DNA from: CAZCBJ01 sp964496705
GTDB taxonomy: Bacteria; Chloroflexota; Anaerolineae; Anaerolineales; Anaerolineaceae
Direction: 5' to 3'
Length of the DNA: 8,951 bases
Assembly: GCA_964496705.1 (NCBI GenBank)
Contig: CAZCBJ010000166.1
Span: forward strand, 1 to 8,951
The notes under the pieces are model-generated. The model saw only the letters and a list, made by a program, of their open reading frames with translations, was not told the origin of the DNA and did not search any database. Position numbers and translations under genes: made by a program. The number at the start of each line of letters is the position of its first letter. Position 1 is the first letter of the stretch. This document shows positions 1-6,763 of the stretch, piece after piece.

Positions 1-2176
1 CCAACACGCCGTTCAGGCTGACACCCCCGCCCGCCTGCACAAACAGGCCGCCCGCATTCTCGTTGAAACTGCCTCCGTTCACCTCAACCCACCCATCCGT
101 CCACAACCGCGCACCCCAACCGCTGTTCGCGCTGGCCTCCACCTCGGCCAGGCTCACAGTCCCGCCCGCCTGGACATCCAATCCGGCGCCTGCCGGATCG
201 AAGTTGGCGGTGAAAGAGCTGTCGCGCACCGTCACCGCCCCGCCGCTGCGCAGGATGACCCCGGCGCCATTGAGATTGGCCAGGATACCGCTCAGGGTCA
301 CATCGCTGCTGGCATTCACCAGCAGCCCCGTCAGACCGTTGGCGTTAAATTCGCTGTCCGAGAGAACGACGCCGTCAGCGCTTAGCTGCGCACCAAAGCC
401 CGCATTGGTAATCGCGAACAGCGAACTGCCAAGCATGCTTCCGTCCGCCTGGGCCAAAATCCCGCCAAGTTTGTTGTTTTGCACGGCGCTGTAACCCAAG
501 ATCACGTCGCCAGCCGCGCGGATCGAAACGCCATACGCGCCGTTGTGGCTGTCGTACAGCGCCGGTCCGCCAAATTCCGGAGAGCTTAAAACAACATCGC
601 CTGCGGAAGAAACCACATGACCGCTGCCGCCGTTGCGGTAGGCATACGAATCGCTGACCAGGACCAGCCCGGGCGAAAAAGTCTGCAAGCGGAACCCGTC
701 CGCGCCGTTCTGGAAGGCATCGCTGTGCTCCAGCCAGAGATTGCCGTTGGTCAGTGCAACCAGCCCGGCGCCGCGATTGCCGCCAAACTCATTGACGCGA
801 AACAGGTTGGTCAGCGCAATATTGCCTGTGCCGCTGCAGGAAAGCCCGTCGCTGAGGCAATTGTCCAGCAGCGCGCCGGCAGGCGAATCCAGGCCGCCGT
901 TCCCGTACACATACAACCCCTCGGCATAGATATCGCCCGGCGTTTGGATGGAAATGCCGTAGCCGGGGTGATCGCGGAGGGTCGCGTTGAACAGGTTCAC
1001 GCCTGCGGTAGCCGAGAGCTTTGCGCCCTGCGCTGCATTGTTCGCGGCGGTGAAGTTGGCCAGATTGATGAGCCCATTTACGTTTGCGTTCAACCCGCTG
1101 GCGCCGTTGCCCGAGGCGGTCAGACCGTCAACGAACAGCGAGCCGGTATGCCCCGCGTGCAGACCATCCTGTGCGCTGCCGTTGAAACGGCTGTTGTAGA
1201 CCTCCAGCCTGCCCCTGTTCCCGTTCAGGCGGGCGCCGCTGCCCCCCTCGGCGCGCGCTGTCACCCGGCTGAGCTGAATATCGAACAGCGGGCCGGGACG
1301 GGTGCTGTCGGCGATGACCAGCCCATTCCCGGCGCCGGCGGACAGGATGTCGACACCGCTGAGGCGCAGCGCGCCGCCGCCGGTCAGTTGAATCCCGCTG
1401 CCGTTACCGGCCTCATTGACCGCCACGCTGGACAACTGCAGGTTGAAGCAGTCCACAGAGCGCACCCCAGCGCCATCCCCGCTCTCGTTGACCACCAGGT
1501 TGTTGAGACTGAGGTTGGTCGAATCCAGCAGTAAAACTGCGTCCCCCTCTGCGTTCTCACCAAGGATGAACCGCCGCAGGCTGAAACCACCGGCATAGGC
1601 TGCCGGATCGAGCCCGTCGCCGAAATTGGCCACGCGCAGCGGCTGAGGCAACTGGGTGTAGCCGGTCAGACTGCCGTCGGTCCAGTTGACACCTCCCTGC
1701 AAGCTGAGGGAGATGATCGCATCCGCGCCGCCGTTGAAGCTGTTCTCATTGACGGAGATCAGCGAACCGGGAGAAGGTGACCCATAGGTTGAATCAACGT
1801 AGATGATGCCGGAACCCTGGGGGAGGCTCTGGGCATGCGCCAGGGCAGCTTCGATGGAGGCAAAATCCTGGCAGCTTCCGCCGAACGGCTGCCCTGAAGG
1901 GCAGAAGCGCGTATTGCTGGCCAGCAGCAGCCCCGCGGTGGACAGCTTGCCCAGGGATTCAGGGATCACAACCGGAGCGGCTGCGGCAGGCTCAGGCTGC
2001 TCCATGGTCTGTTTTTGCTCAACCGGGATGGACGGGCGGGCGGGACGGCCCAGATCGTGCTCACCGGGCATGGGCGGGGGCGGCTCAGCCAGAACTGCGC
2101 CCGGCGCACTCCATCCGAAGAGGGAAACAAGGATTGCAGCCGTTAACAGCAAGCGATGGAACATTTTGGCGGGCAT
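1..2176 (-). CDS. Secreted right-handed parallel beta-helix repeat protein (3' end outside window)
   Basis: A single minus-strand frame without stops runs from ATG at 2176 to the left edge (725 codons visible; C-terminus missing). The N-terminus is a classical signal peptide: positive n-region (K4, H7, R8), hydrophobic core LLLTAAILVSLF, and a probable cleavage site AVLA|EP after residue 30. Residues 31-75 form a Pro/Glu/Ala-rich linker. A pre-helix segment follows with C92 and C102 (possible disulfide) and a CQDFASIEAALAHA helix typical of the caps of Chloroflexi-type beta-helix proteins. From about residue 135 on, the sequence is a series of roughly 22-26-residue turns rich in Gly, Asn, Ser and Val (for example NNLVVNESGDGAGV and NSGWGARLWTDGWVEVNGG), as in pectate-lyase-like parallel beta-helices. 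No catalytic motif or sortase/anchor signal is visible, so the role (adhesin, surface layer, polysaccharide binding or cleavage) is unknown. ATG 2164 is an alternative start; neither has a Shine-Dalgarno sequence. The fold call is firm, the function open. Confidence 0.85.
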   Translation of the reverse strand, partial: MPAKMFHRLLLTAAILVSLFGWSAPGAVLAEPPPPMPGEHDLGRPARPSIPVEQKQTMEQPEPAAAAPVVIPESLGKLSTAGLLLASNTRFCPSGQPFGGSCQDFASIEAALAHAQSLPQGSGIIYVDSTYGSPSPGSLISVNENSFNGGADAIISLSLQGGVNWTDGSLTGYTQLPQPLRVANFGDGLDPAAYAGGFSLRRFILGENAEGDAVLLLDSTNLSLNNLVVNESGDGAGVRSVDCFNLQLSSVAVNEAGNGSGIQLTGGGALRLSGVDILSAGAGNGLVIADSTRPGPLFDIQLSRVTARAEGGSGARLNGNRGRLEVYNSRFNGSAQDGLHAGHTGSLFVDGLTASGNGASGLNANVNGLINLANFTAANNAAQGAKLSATAGVNLFNATLRDHPGYGISIQTPGDIYAEGLYVYGNGGLDSPAGALLDNCLSDGLSCSGTGNIALTNLFRVNEFGGNRGAGLVALTNGNLWLEHSDAFQNGADGFRLQTFSPGLVLVSDSYAYRNGGSGHVVSSAGDVVLSSPEFGGPALYDSHNGAYGVSIRAAGDVILGYSAVQNNKLGGILAQADGSMLGSSLFAITNAGFGAQLSADGVVLSDSEFNANGLTGLLVNASSDVTLSGILANLNGAGVILRSGGAVTVRDSSFTANFDPAGAGLDVQAGGTVSLAEVEASANSGWGARLWTDGWVEVNGGSFNENAGGLFVQAGGGVSLNGVL

Positions 2177-2185
2177 AACCAGGAT

Positions 2186-2204
2186 AAAAAAGGACAAAAA
2201 AAAA
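2186..2204 (-). other. Homopolymer-rich leader of the beta-helix gene
   Basis: On the minus strand the leader carries a run of nine T (2204-2196) and a run of six T (2191-2186) shortly before the start codon at 2176, and no purine-rich ribosome binding site. The U-rich leader could help ribosome recruitment without Shine-Dalgarno pairing, or the T9 run could slip during replication. Both are inferences. It is not a terminator: no GC-rich hairpin precedes the T runs. Confidence 0.4.
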
Positions 2205-2220
2205 CCGGCAGTATGATTCC

Positions 2221-2247
2221 ATTCTAGCACAAATGAGTTAAAAACAA
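2221..2247 (-). promoter_or_regulatory. Putative extended -10 promoter for the beta-helix gene
   Basis: Read on the minus strand, TTGTTT (2247-2242) is followed after 15 bases by TAGAAT (2226-2221), preceded by TGC as an extended -10 (TGCTAGAAT). The predicted transcript would start about 7 bases further on, giving a leader of roughly 38 bases before ATG 2176. The spacer is shorter than the usual 17 bases, so the extended -10 probably carries most of the signal. The same 11-mer, TGTGCTAGAAT, occurs upstream of the methyltransferase gene at 7355-7345. Confidence 0.45.
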
Positions 2248-2269
2248 GCGCCCCTCGCGCAGGATGGGA

Positions 2270-2275
2270 TATACT
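2270..2275 (+). promoter_or_regulatory. Possible relic -10 box of the lycopene cyclase remnant
   Basis: TATACT lies 10 bases before ATG 2286, which would give an almost leaderless message. No convincing -35 hexamer is seen upstream. If still active it could read through the short remnant into the glycosyltransferase gene at 2659. Confidence 0.25.
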
Positions 2276-2285
2276 CAAATTCAAG

Positions 2286-2614
2286 ATGACCATGAGTGGC
2301 GAGACTTACGACTACATTCTCACCGGCGGCACAGCATGAACATCGGCACGCGCGGCGGGCGGATGAAAGCCTCCACGGGTTATGCCTTTTTGCGCATCCA
2401 GCATGATCCGGCGGCGATTGTGCGTTCTCTGGAATTGCACGGTCATCCGTTTGCTCCGACCTTCACTGACCTTTTCAAAAACAACCCCATCCAGCGCATT
2501 TTTCGCTTCCTGGACGAAACCGGAGACTTGCTGGACAATGTGAAATTGATGCTCTCGCTCGATCCGCGCCCGTTTGTGACCACCATGCTGCGCGTGCTGG
2601 CGGGTAGAATTTGA
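2286..2614 (+). pseudogene. Decayed lycopene cyclase (N-terminal stub joined out of frame to C-terminal end)
   Basis: Starting at ATG 2286 the frame reads MTMSGETYDYILTGGTA then stops at TGA 2337-2339. YDYILTGG is the start of the FAD-binding Rossmann motif (YDYIITGxGAAG) of bacterial lycopene beta-cyclases. In another frame, from ATG 2336 to TGA 2612-2614, comes the family's C-terminal signature: NIGTRGGRMKASTGYAF, then an IVRSLELHGHPF stretch, then FTDLFKNNPIQRIFRFLDE, then a final helical tail. From memory the intact enzyme has about 380-400 residues, so some 270-290 residues, including most of the FAD-binding and catalytic region, are gone and the remaining ends are out of register. Within the C-terminal piece the RFYD-containing segment normally found between HGHPF and the LFKNNP motif also seems to be missing. 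The remnant cannot encode a working cyclase. A short functional ORF from ATG 2336 is possible but unlikely. A TATACT box at 2270-2275 may be the old promoter. Confidence 0.75.
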
Positions 2615-2618
2615 CCTG

Positions 2619-2627
2619 TGGTATGAT
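2619..2627 (+). promoter_or_regulatory. Putative extended -10 upstream of the family 2 glycosyltransferase
   Basis: TGGTATGAT matches an extended -10 (TGn + TATAAT-like hexamer) just after the remnant's stop codon. Transcription would begin near 2634, about 25 bases before ATG 2659. A TAGAAT hexamer also occurs at 2605-2610 but lacks the TG extension. No good -35 is apparent. Confidence 0.35.
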
Positions 2628-2658
2628 TGCCATCAACCCTGAAATCACTCGAGGCGGG

Positions 2659-3627
2659 ATGGACACCTCCAGTCAGACCCCAAGCGTAGACATCATCGTC
2701 CCATTTTTCAACGAAGAAAAAGTAGCCGCCCAGTTTCATCAATTGCTGTGCCAGGCGATTGACCCGCTGCCCGGCCGCTTCAACATCTGGTATGTCAACG
2801 ACGGCTCCAAAGACAACACGCAGAGCGTGCTGGAAAAGATCGCCCGCGAAGACTCGCGGGTCAAGGTGATTGAGCTGAGCCGCAACTTCGGACATCAGGC
2901 GGCGCTGACCGCCGGCATGGACCAAGCCAGCGGCGATTACACCATCACCTTGGACGGCGACGGGCAGCATCCGCCTGCGCTTATCCCGCAGATGCTCGCG
3001 CTGGCGCAAACCGGCTACGATATCGTCCTCACCCAGCGCATCGAAAGCGATGACCTGCCGGCGTTCAAACGTTGGAGCTCCGAAAGATTCTATTCGCTGA
3101 TCAACCGCATCAGCGACACGCCCATCCTGCCCGGCAGCGCCGATTTCCGCCTGCTGGCGCGGCCGGTGGTCGAGGCGCTGCGCTCGATGCGCGAACAGCA
3201 CCGTTTTCTGCGCGGCATGGTGTCCTGGAGCGGTTTCCGCAGCGTGATCCTGCCCTTCACGCCCCCGGCCCGGCTGGCCGGCGAATCTAAATATTCGCTG
3301 GCCAAAATGCTGCGCCTGGCGATGAACGCGGTGTTTTCTTTTTCTCTGATCCCGCTGTATGCGGCCATCTCAGTGGGAGCGCTGTTCATGCTGCTGGCAT
3401 TGGTGGAAGTCATTTACGTGCTCAGTTTCTGGATCAGCGGCAACACCGCCAAATTGGCCCCCGGTTGGAGCTCGCTGATGTTCATGCTGCTGCTGGTCGG
3501 CGGCGCATTGATGGTCTTCCTGGGTATTCTGGGGATTTATGTGGGCTACATTTATCAGGAAGTCAAGCGCCGCCCGGTGTATATCATCCGCAGTAAAACC
3601 AGCCCACCGGAACACCCTGATTCATGA
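2659..3627 (+). CDS. GtrB/DPM1-like polyprenyl-phosphate glycosyltransferase (GT2)
   Basis: This membrane-anchored family 2 glycosyltransferase is predicted to move a hexose from a nucleotide sugar to polyprenyl phosphate on the cytoplasmic face. Numbering from ATG 2659 (322 residues), the GT-A domain opens with VDIIVPFFNEE (10-20), then the donor-site VNDGSKDNT (46-54), RNFGHQAALTAGMDQA (75-90) and the metal-binding DGDGQHPP (99-106, DXD at D99/D101). HRFLRGMVSW (181-190) is typical of GtrB/YfdH proteins. Two C-terminal membrane segments (about 224-258 and 272-297) end in the family tail YVGYIYQEVKRRPVYII. ATG 2659 was preferred to TTG 2611 because GAGGCGGG lies just before it and the family's length and first strand fit; the frame also contains ATG 2623. 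The stop overlaps the next start (ATGA, 3624-3627), indicating co-translation with the GT-C-like protein. The sugar and exact lipid cannot be read from sequence. Confidence 0.9.
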   Translation: MDTSSQTPSVDIIVPFFNEEKVAAQFHQLLCQAIDPLPGRFNIWYVNDGSKDNTQSVLEKIAREDSRVKVIELSRNFGHQAALTAGMDQASGDYTITLDGDGQHPPALIPQMLALAQTGYDIVLTQRIESDDLPAFKRWSSERFYSLINRISDTPILPGSADFRLLARPVVEALRSMREQHRFLRGMVSWSGFRSVILPFTPPARLAGESKYSLAKMLRLAMNAVFSFSLIPLYAAISVGALFMLLALVEVIYVLSFWISGNTAKLAPGWSSLMFMLLLVGGALMVFLGILGIYVGYIYQEVKRRPVYIIRSKTSPPEHPDS

Positions 3628-5726
3628 TCCGCCGCAAGATCGCCGACCTTCGCCGTCTGCGTCTGCCAGTCTGGAGTGCGCCGCTGGTGCTGCTGGCGGC
3701 CTGCCTGGCCAGCTATGCGCTTCTGATCCCTGCGCTGGGGTTTTACTGGGACGACTGGCCCATCCAATGGATCGCCATGCGGCTGGGGCCGGAGGGTCTG
3801 GCGCGCTACTTCGCCACCAACCGGCCGTTCTGGGGGCTTTTATACCAGGCGACCACCCCGCTGCTGGGCAGCACCCCCTGGCATTGGCAGGTCTTTGGGC
3901 TGCTGTGGCGCTGGATCAGCGCGGTGCTGCTGTGGGGAGTGCTGCGCCTGGTCTGGCCGCGCCATCCGCAGCCGGCGCTGTGGGCGGGGCTGCTCTTCAC
4001 CGTGTATCCGGGTTTCGGGCAGCAGTTCATCAGCCTGGTGTACAGCCACTTCTTCATCGTGCTGAGCGCCTTTCTCGGCTCGTTGGGCTGCACACTGCTG
4101 GCGCTGCGCCGCCGGCGAGCAGCCGCAGCCTGGACGGTGCTGGGGCTGGCGCTCTCGCTGGTCAACCTGATCACGATGGAATACTTCTTTTTGCTCGAAG
4201 CGCTGCGCCCGGCGCTGGTCTGGATCGCGCTGGGAGAACTGGCCCCCGGGCGGCGCGAGCGCATGCGCCGGACGCTGCGAGCCTGGCTGCCCTATCTGCT
4301 GCTCTTTCTGGGGGCGGGCATCTGGCGGGCGTTCCTCTTTCCCTACCAGACGCAGAACTACCAGCCCAAAATGCTGGCGCAATTGCAAACCAGCCCCGCT
4401 CAGACGGTGTGGACGCTTCTCACAACCATCCTGGGCGACGTGTGGCAGACCACCTTCGGCATGTGGGGACGGGTGTTCACCCCACCCAACCCGGCGGTGT
4501 TCGGCGCGCGCTCCATGCTGGTCTATGCCCTGCTCAGCGCCGGACTGGCAGCCCTGCTGGCCGCCTGCCTGCTGCTCTCTGAAGATCATACTGCCGAAAC
4601 TGCCCGGACCAATCCGCAGGAGAATGGAGAATCGCGCTGGCGCAGGTTGCTGAGAACCAGGCCTGGCTGGGCGCTGCCGTGCATGACAGCCGGGCTGATT
4701 GGCTTGTTGACGGCAGGCTGGCCGTTTTGGTTGACCGGCATCCCGGTCGGGCTGGATTTCCCCAACGACCGTTTCACACTCTCATTCATGCTCGGCGCCT
4801 GCCTGCTGCTGGCCGGGTTGTGGGGCTGGCTGCCGCTGCCGCAAAGATTTAAGCTCGCGATGCTGGCGCTGGCGCTGGGGCTGGCGGGCGGGCTGCAATT
4901 CCAGAACGCCACCACCTACCGGCGCGACTGGGAAGCCCAGCGCGTTTTGTTCCTGCAGCTCACCTGGCGCGCGCCCGCGCTGCAACCCGGCACCACCCTG
5001 CTGACCAACGACCTGCCGGTGCGCTACTTCAGCGACAACAGCCTGACCGCGCCGCTGAATTGGCTGTATGCGCCCGACAACCGCAGCCAGCAAATGTCCT
5101 ACATTCTTTATTTCCCCTCGCTTCGGGTGGGCGCAGGTCTGCCCGCGCTGCAGCCGGGGCTGCCCATCTACCAGAATTACCTGGCGGCCAGCTTCACCGG
5201 CAGCACCTCACAAATGACCGCGCTGGTTTTCAACCCGCCCGCCTGCCTGCGCGTGCTCGACCCCGATCTCGATCCACTCAACAGCATGCTGCCGGTGGTG
5301 ATGCGCGAAGCCGCGCGCGTTTCCACCCGCGCGACCATTTTGCCAGCGGAAGGACGTGTCGCGGCGTTGGACCCAACGGTGTATGGGCCGGCAGGTCAGC
5401 CCGGCGGCTGGTGTTATTATTTTGAATCCGCCGACCTGGCCGGTCAGTTGGGCGATTGGCAGGCGGTGGTTGCGCTGGGCGATGAAGCCTTCGGGCTGGA
5501 CGATTATCCCAACGATCCAGCCGAACGGCTGGTTTTCATCGAAGGCTATGCGCACGAAGGCAACTGGAACCGCGCCCTGGAATTGACCGCACAAACCCGC
5601 GCCATCACCCCGGCCATGCAGCCCGTGCTTTGCCGCCTCTGGCAGCGCATCGCCGCGAACACGCCTGCCCACCCAGCCCAGCAAGACTCCGTGCTTCAGG
5701 CCAAAAATGGATTAGAATGTCGCTGA
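3624..5726 (+). CDS. Polytopic GT-C-like membrane glycosyltransferase with soluble C-terminal region
   Basis: A 700-residue integral membrane protein. About ten hydrophobic segments lie between residues 17 and 426. The first extracytoplasmic loop, right after TM1, carries FYWDDWP (D43/D44), the position and style of the acidic motif used by GT-C enzymes that take sugars from polyprenyl-phosphate donors. Another loop has GLDFPNDRF (376-384). Residues about 430-700 are soluble, presumably outside the membrane, with a helical TPR-like pair near 609-658 (GQLGDWQAVVALGDEAF; EGNWNRALELT). Its start codon overlaps the stop of the GtrB-like gene (ATGA), just as GtrB partners with serotype-specific GT-C proteins in O-antigen modification systems, so it is probably the transferase using the GtrB product. 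No GtrA-type flippase is seen beside it. Acceptor and sugar are unknown. The membrane-protein call is certain; the GT-C role is inferred from the motif and context. Confidence 0.75.
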   Translation: MIRRKIADLRRLRLPVWSAPLVLLAACLASYALLIPALGFYWDDWPIQWIAMRLGPEGLARYFATNRPFWGLLYQATTPLLGSTPWHWQVFGLLWRWISAVLLWGVLRLVWPRHPQPALWAGLLFTVYPGFGQQFISLVYSHFFIVLSAFLGSLGCTLLALRRRRAAAAWTVLGLALSLVNLITMEYFFLLEALRPALVWIALGELAPGRRERMRRTLRAWLPYLLLFLGAGIWRAFLFPYQTQNYQPKMLAQLQTSPAQTVWTLLTTILGDVWQTTFGMWGRVFTPPNPAVFGARSMLVYALLSAGLAALLAACLLLSEDHTAETARTNPQENGESRWRRLLRTRPGWALPCMTAGLIGLLTAGWPFWLTGIPVGLDFPNDRFTLSFMLGACLLLAGLWGWLPLPQRFKLAMLALALGLAGGLQFQNATTYRRDWEAQRVLFLQLTWRAPALQPGTTLLTNDLPVRYFSDNSLTAPLNWLYAPDNRSQQMSYILYFPSLRVGAGLPALQPGLPIYQNYLAASFTGSTSQMTALVFNPPACLRVLDPDLDPLNSMLPVVMREAARVSTRATILPAEGRVAALDPTVYGPAGQPGGWCYYFESADLAGQLGDWQAVVALGDEAFGLDDYPNDPAERLVFIEGYAHEGNWNRALELTAQTRAITPAMQPVLCRLWQRIAANTPAHPAQQDSVLQAKNGLECR
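5713..5718 (+). promoter_or_regulatory. Possible -10 box for the epimerase gene
   Basis: TAGAAT lies inside the last codons of the upstream membrane-protein gene, 34 bases before ATG 5753. The same hexamer occurs in the putative promoters at 2226-2221 and 7350-7345, but here it lacks the directly adjoining TG. The epimerase may also be read through from the upstream genes, since there is no terminator between them. Confidence 0.25.
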
Positions 5727-5737
5727 TACGAACATAC

Positions 5738-5743
5738 AGGGAG
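5738..5743 (+). promoter_or_regulatory. Ribosome binding site fixing the epimerase start
   Basis: AGGGAG is placed nine bases before ATG 5753. It decides the start: the longer frame opening at 5630 overlaps the upstream gene by about 100 bases and adds residues unrelated to the SDR fold before MKFLITGGAGYIGS. Confidence 0.7.
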
Positions 5744-5752
5744 AAACTAGTC

Positions 5753-6763
5753 ATGAAATTCTTGATCACCGGCGGAGCCGGTTACATTGGCAGCACCATC
5801 AGCTCGGCTTTGGAAGACAACGGACATATCCCGGTCATCCTGGATTCGCTGGTCACCGGGCGGCCCGAGTTCACCCGCGGGCGCATCTTCTATCAGGCAG
5901 ACATCGCCGATGAGTCCGCGCTGGAAAGAGTGCTCAACGACCATCCCGATATTCACGCCGTGGTGCACTGCGCGGCGATCATCGTGGTGCCCGAATCGGT
6001 CGCCAAACCATTCGAGTACTATTACGAGAATGTGTACAAATCATTGATCATGTTCCGCGCGTTGAACCGCCTGGGTTGCAACCGGCTGGTGTTCAGCTCC
6101 TCGGCATCGCTCTACGACCTAGTGCCGGGCTTCATGGTCACCGAAAGCGCGCCGCTCAGACCGCTCAGTCCGTACGCGCGCACCAAGTACATGATGGAGA
6201 TGATCCTGCAGGATTTTTGCGTGGCTTACGGGATGCGCGCCATCTCGCTGCGCTACTTCAACCCCATCGGCGCCGACCCGCAGATGCGCTCCGGCCCATT
6301 TCTGCCCAACCCCAGCCTGGTGCTCAATCGCCTGGTGGAAACGGCGGCGGGTCGGCTGCCTGTCTTTGAGATCACCGGGGTGGATTTGCCCACCCACGAC
6401 GGCACGGGCATCCGCGATTATATCCACGTCTGGGACCTGGCGCGCGCGCATGTGGCTGCGCTGGCAGACTTTGACCGCGTCTTCGAGCGCGCCGGAAACC
6501 CTAAAGACGGCTATTTGGTGATCAACCTGGGCACCGGGCAGGGGGTGACCGTGCGCGAGATGGTGGCGGCTTTCGAGAAAATCTGGGGGAAACCCATCCA
6601 CAAATGCGAAGCCCCTCCCCGCCCAGGGGACGCCGTGGGCGCTTACGCTAACGCGGACAAGGCTCTGCAATTGCTGGGCTGGAAGGCGGAACACTCGCTG
6701 GAAGACGGCATCCGCGACGCGCTGCGCTGGAACGACGCGCGCAAGCAAATGCTGGGTTATTAG
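5753..6763 (+). CDS. galE: UDP-glucose/UDP-N-acetylglucosamine 4-epimerase, GalE-type extended SDR
   Basis: A 336-residue extended short-chain dehydrogenase/reductase, the normal length for GalE. It interconverts UDP-glucose and UDP-galactose (or the N-acetyl forms) using bound NAD. Visible motifs are the NAD-binding GGAGYIGS (7-14), D55-like acidic turn QADIADE, VVHCAA (71-76), FSSSASLY with catalytic S117, SPYARTK with Y141 and K145, LRYFNPIGA (166-174), and the substrate-side DGTGIRDYIHVWDLA (216-230). The gate position equal to E. coli Tyr299 / human Cys307 is Ala297 (GDAVGAYANAD), a small residue expected to admit UDP-GlcNAc/GalNAc. It lies 26 bases after the GT-C-like gene on the same strand, so it probably feeds the GtrB donor pathway. 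Its TAG stop overlaps the TAA of the convergent methyltransferase gene. The epimerase call is firm; the substrate range is inferred. Confidence 0.9.
   Translation: MKFLITGGAGYIGSTISSALEDNGHIPVILDSLVTGRPEFTRGRIFYQADIADESALERVLNDHPDIHAVVHCAAIIVVPESVAKPFEYYYENVYKSLIMFRALNRLGCNRLVFSSSASLYDLVPGFMVTESAPLRPLSPYARTKYMMEMILQDFCVAYGMRAISLRYFNPIGADPQMRSGPFLPNPSLVLNRLVETAAGRLPVFEITGVDLPTHDGTGIRDYIHVWDLARAHVAALADFDRVFERAGNPKDGYLVINLGTGQGVTVREMVAAFEKIWGKPIHKCEAPPRPGDAVGAYANADKALQLLGWKAEHSLEDGIRDALRWNDARKQMLGY
6760..6763. other. Interlocked convergent stop codons
   Basis: The four bases TTAG contain the TAG stop of the plus-strand epimerase (6761-6763) and, on the opposite strand, the TAA stop of the methyltransferase (6762-6760). 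There is therefore no intergenic space for a dedicated terminator between the two transcription units, and their messages must overlap at the 3' ends. Confidence 0.9.

Noticed and set aside
617..1534. Plus-strand open frame of 305 codons (and several smaller ones between 63 and 2216)
   Set aside because: It lies antisense to the beta-helix gene. Its translation has no recognisable family or structure, while the opposite strand gives a signal peptide and regular repeats throughout.
2177..2285. Intrinsic terminator suggested by the A/T runs
   Set aside because: No GC-rich stem-loop adjoins the T runs on either strand, and no gene ends here.
2336..2614. A genuine small gene starting at ATG 2336
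   Set aside because: The product matches only the C-terminal end of lycopene cyclase, and the matching N-terminal stub lies immediately upstream in another frame, so decay explains it better than a new small protein.
2443..3201. Minus-strand open frame of 252 codons
   Set aside because: It is antisense to the well-supported GtrB-like gene and the cyclase remnant. The composition is low-complexity, typical of a shadow frame in GC-rich DNA.
3539..4582. Plus-strand open frame of 347 codons overlapping the 3' end of the GtrB-like gene
   Set aside because: It is out of frame with the GT-C-like gene and covers its N-terminal membrane region. The translation is an Ala/Gly/Pro-rich shadow without motifs, whereas the chosen frame shows TM segments, a WDDW loop and an ATGA overlap.
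5630..5752. Upstream extension of the epimerase to an earlier start
   Set aside because: It would overlap the preceding gene by about 100 bases and add residues foreign to the SDR fold. ATG 5753 has AGGGAG nine bases upstream and begins directly with the Rossmann strand.
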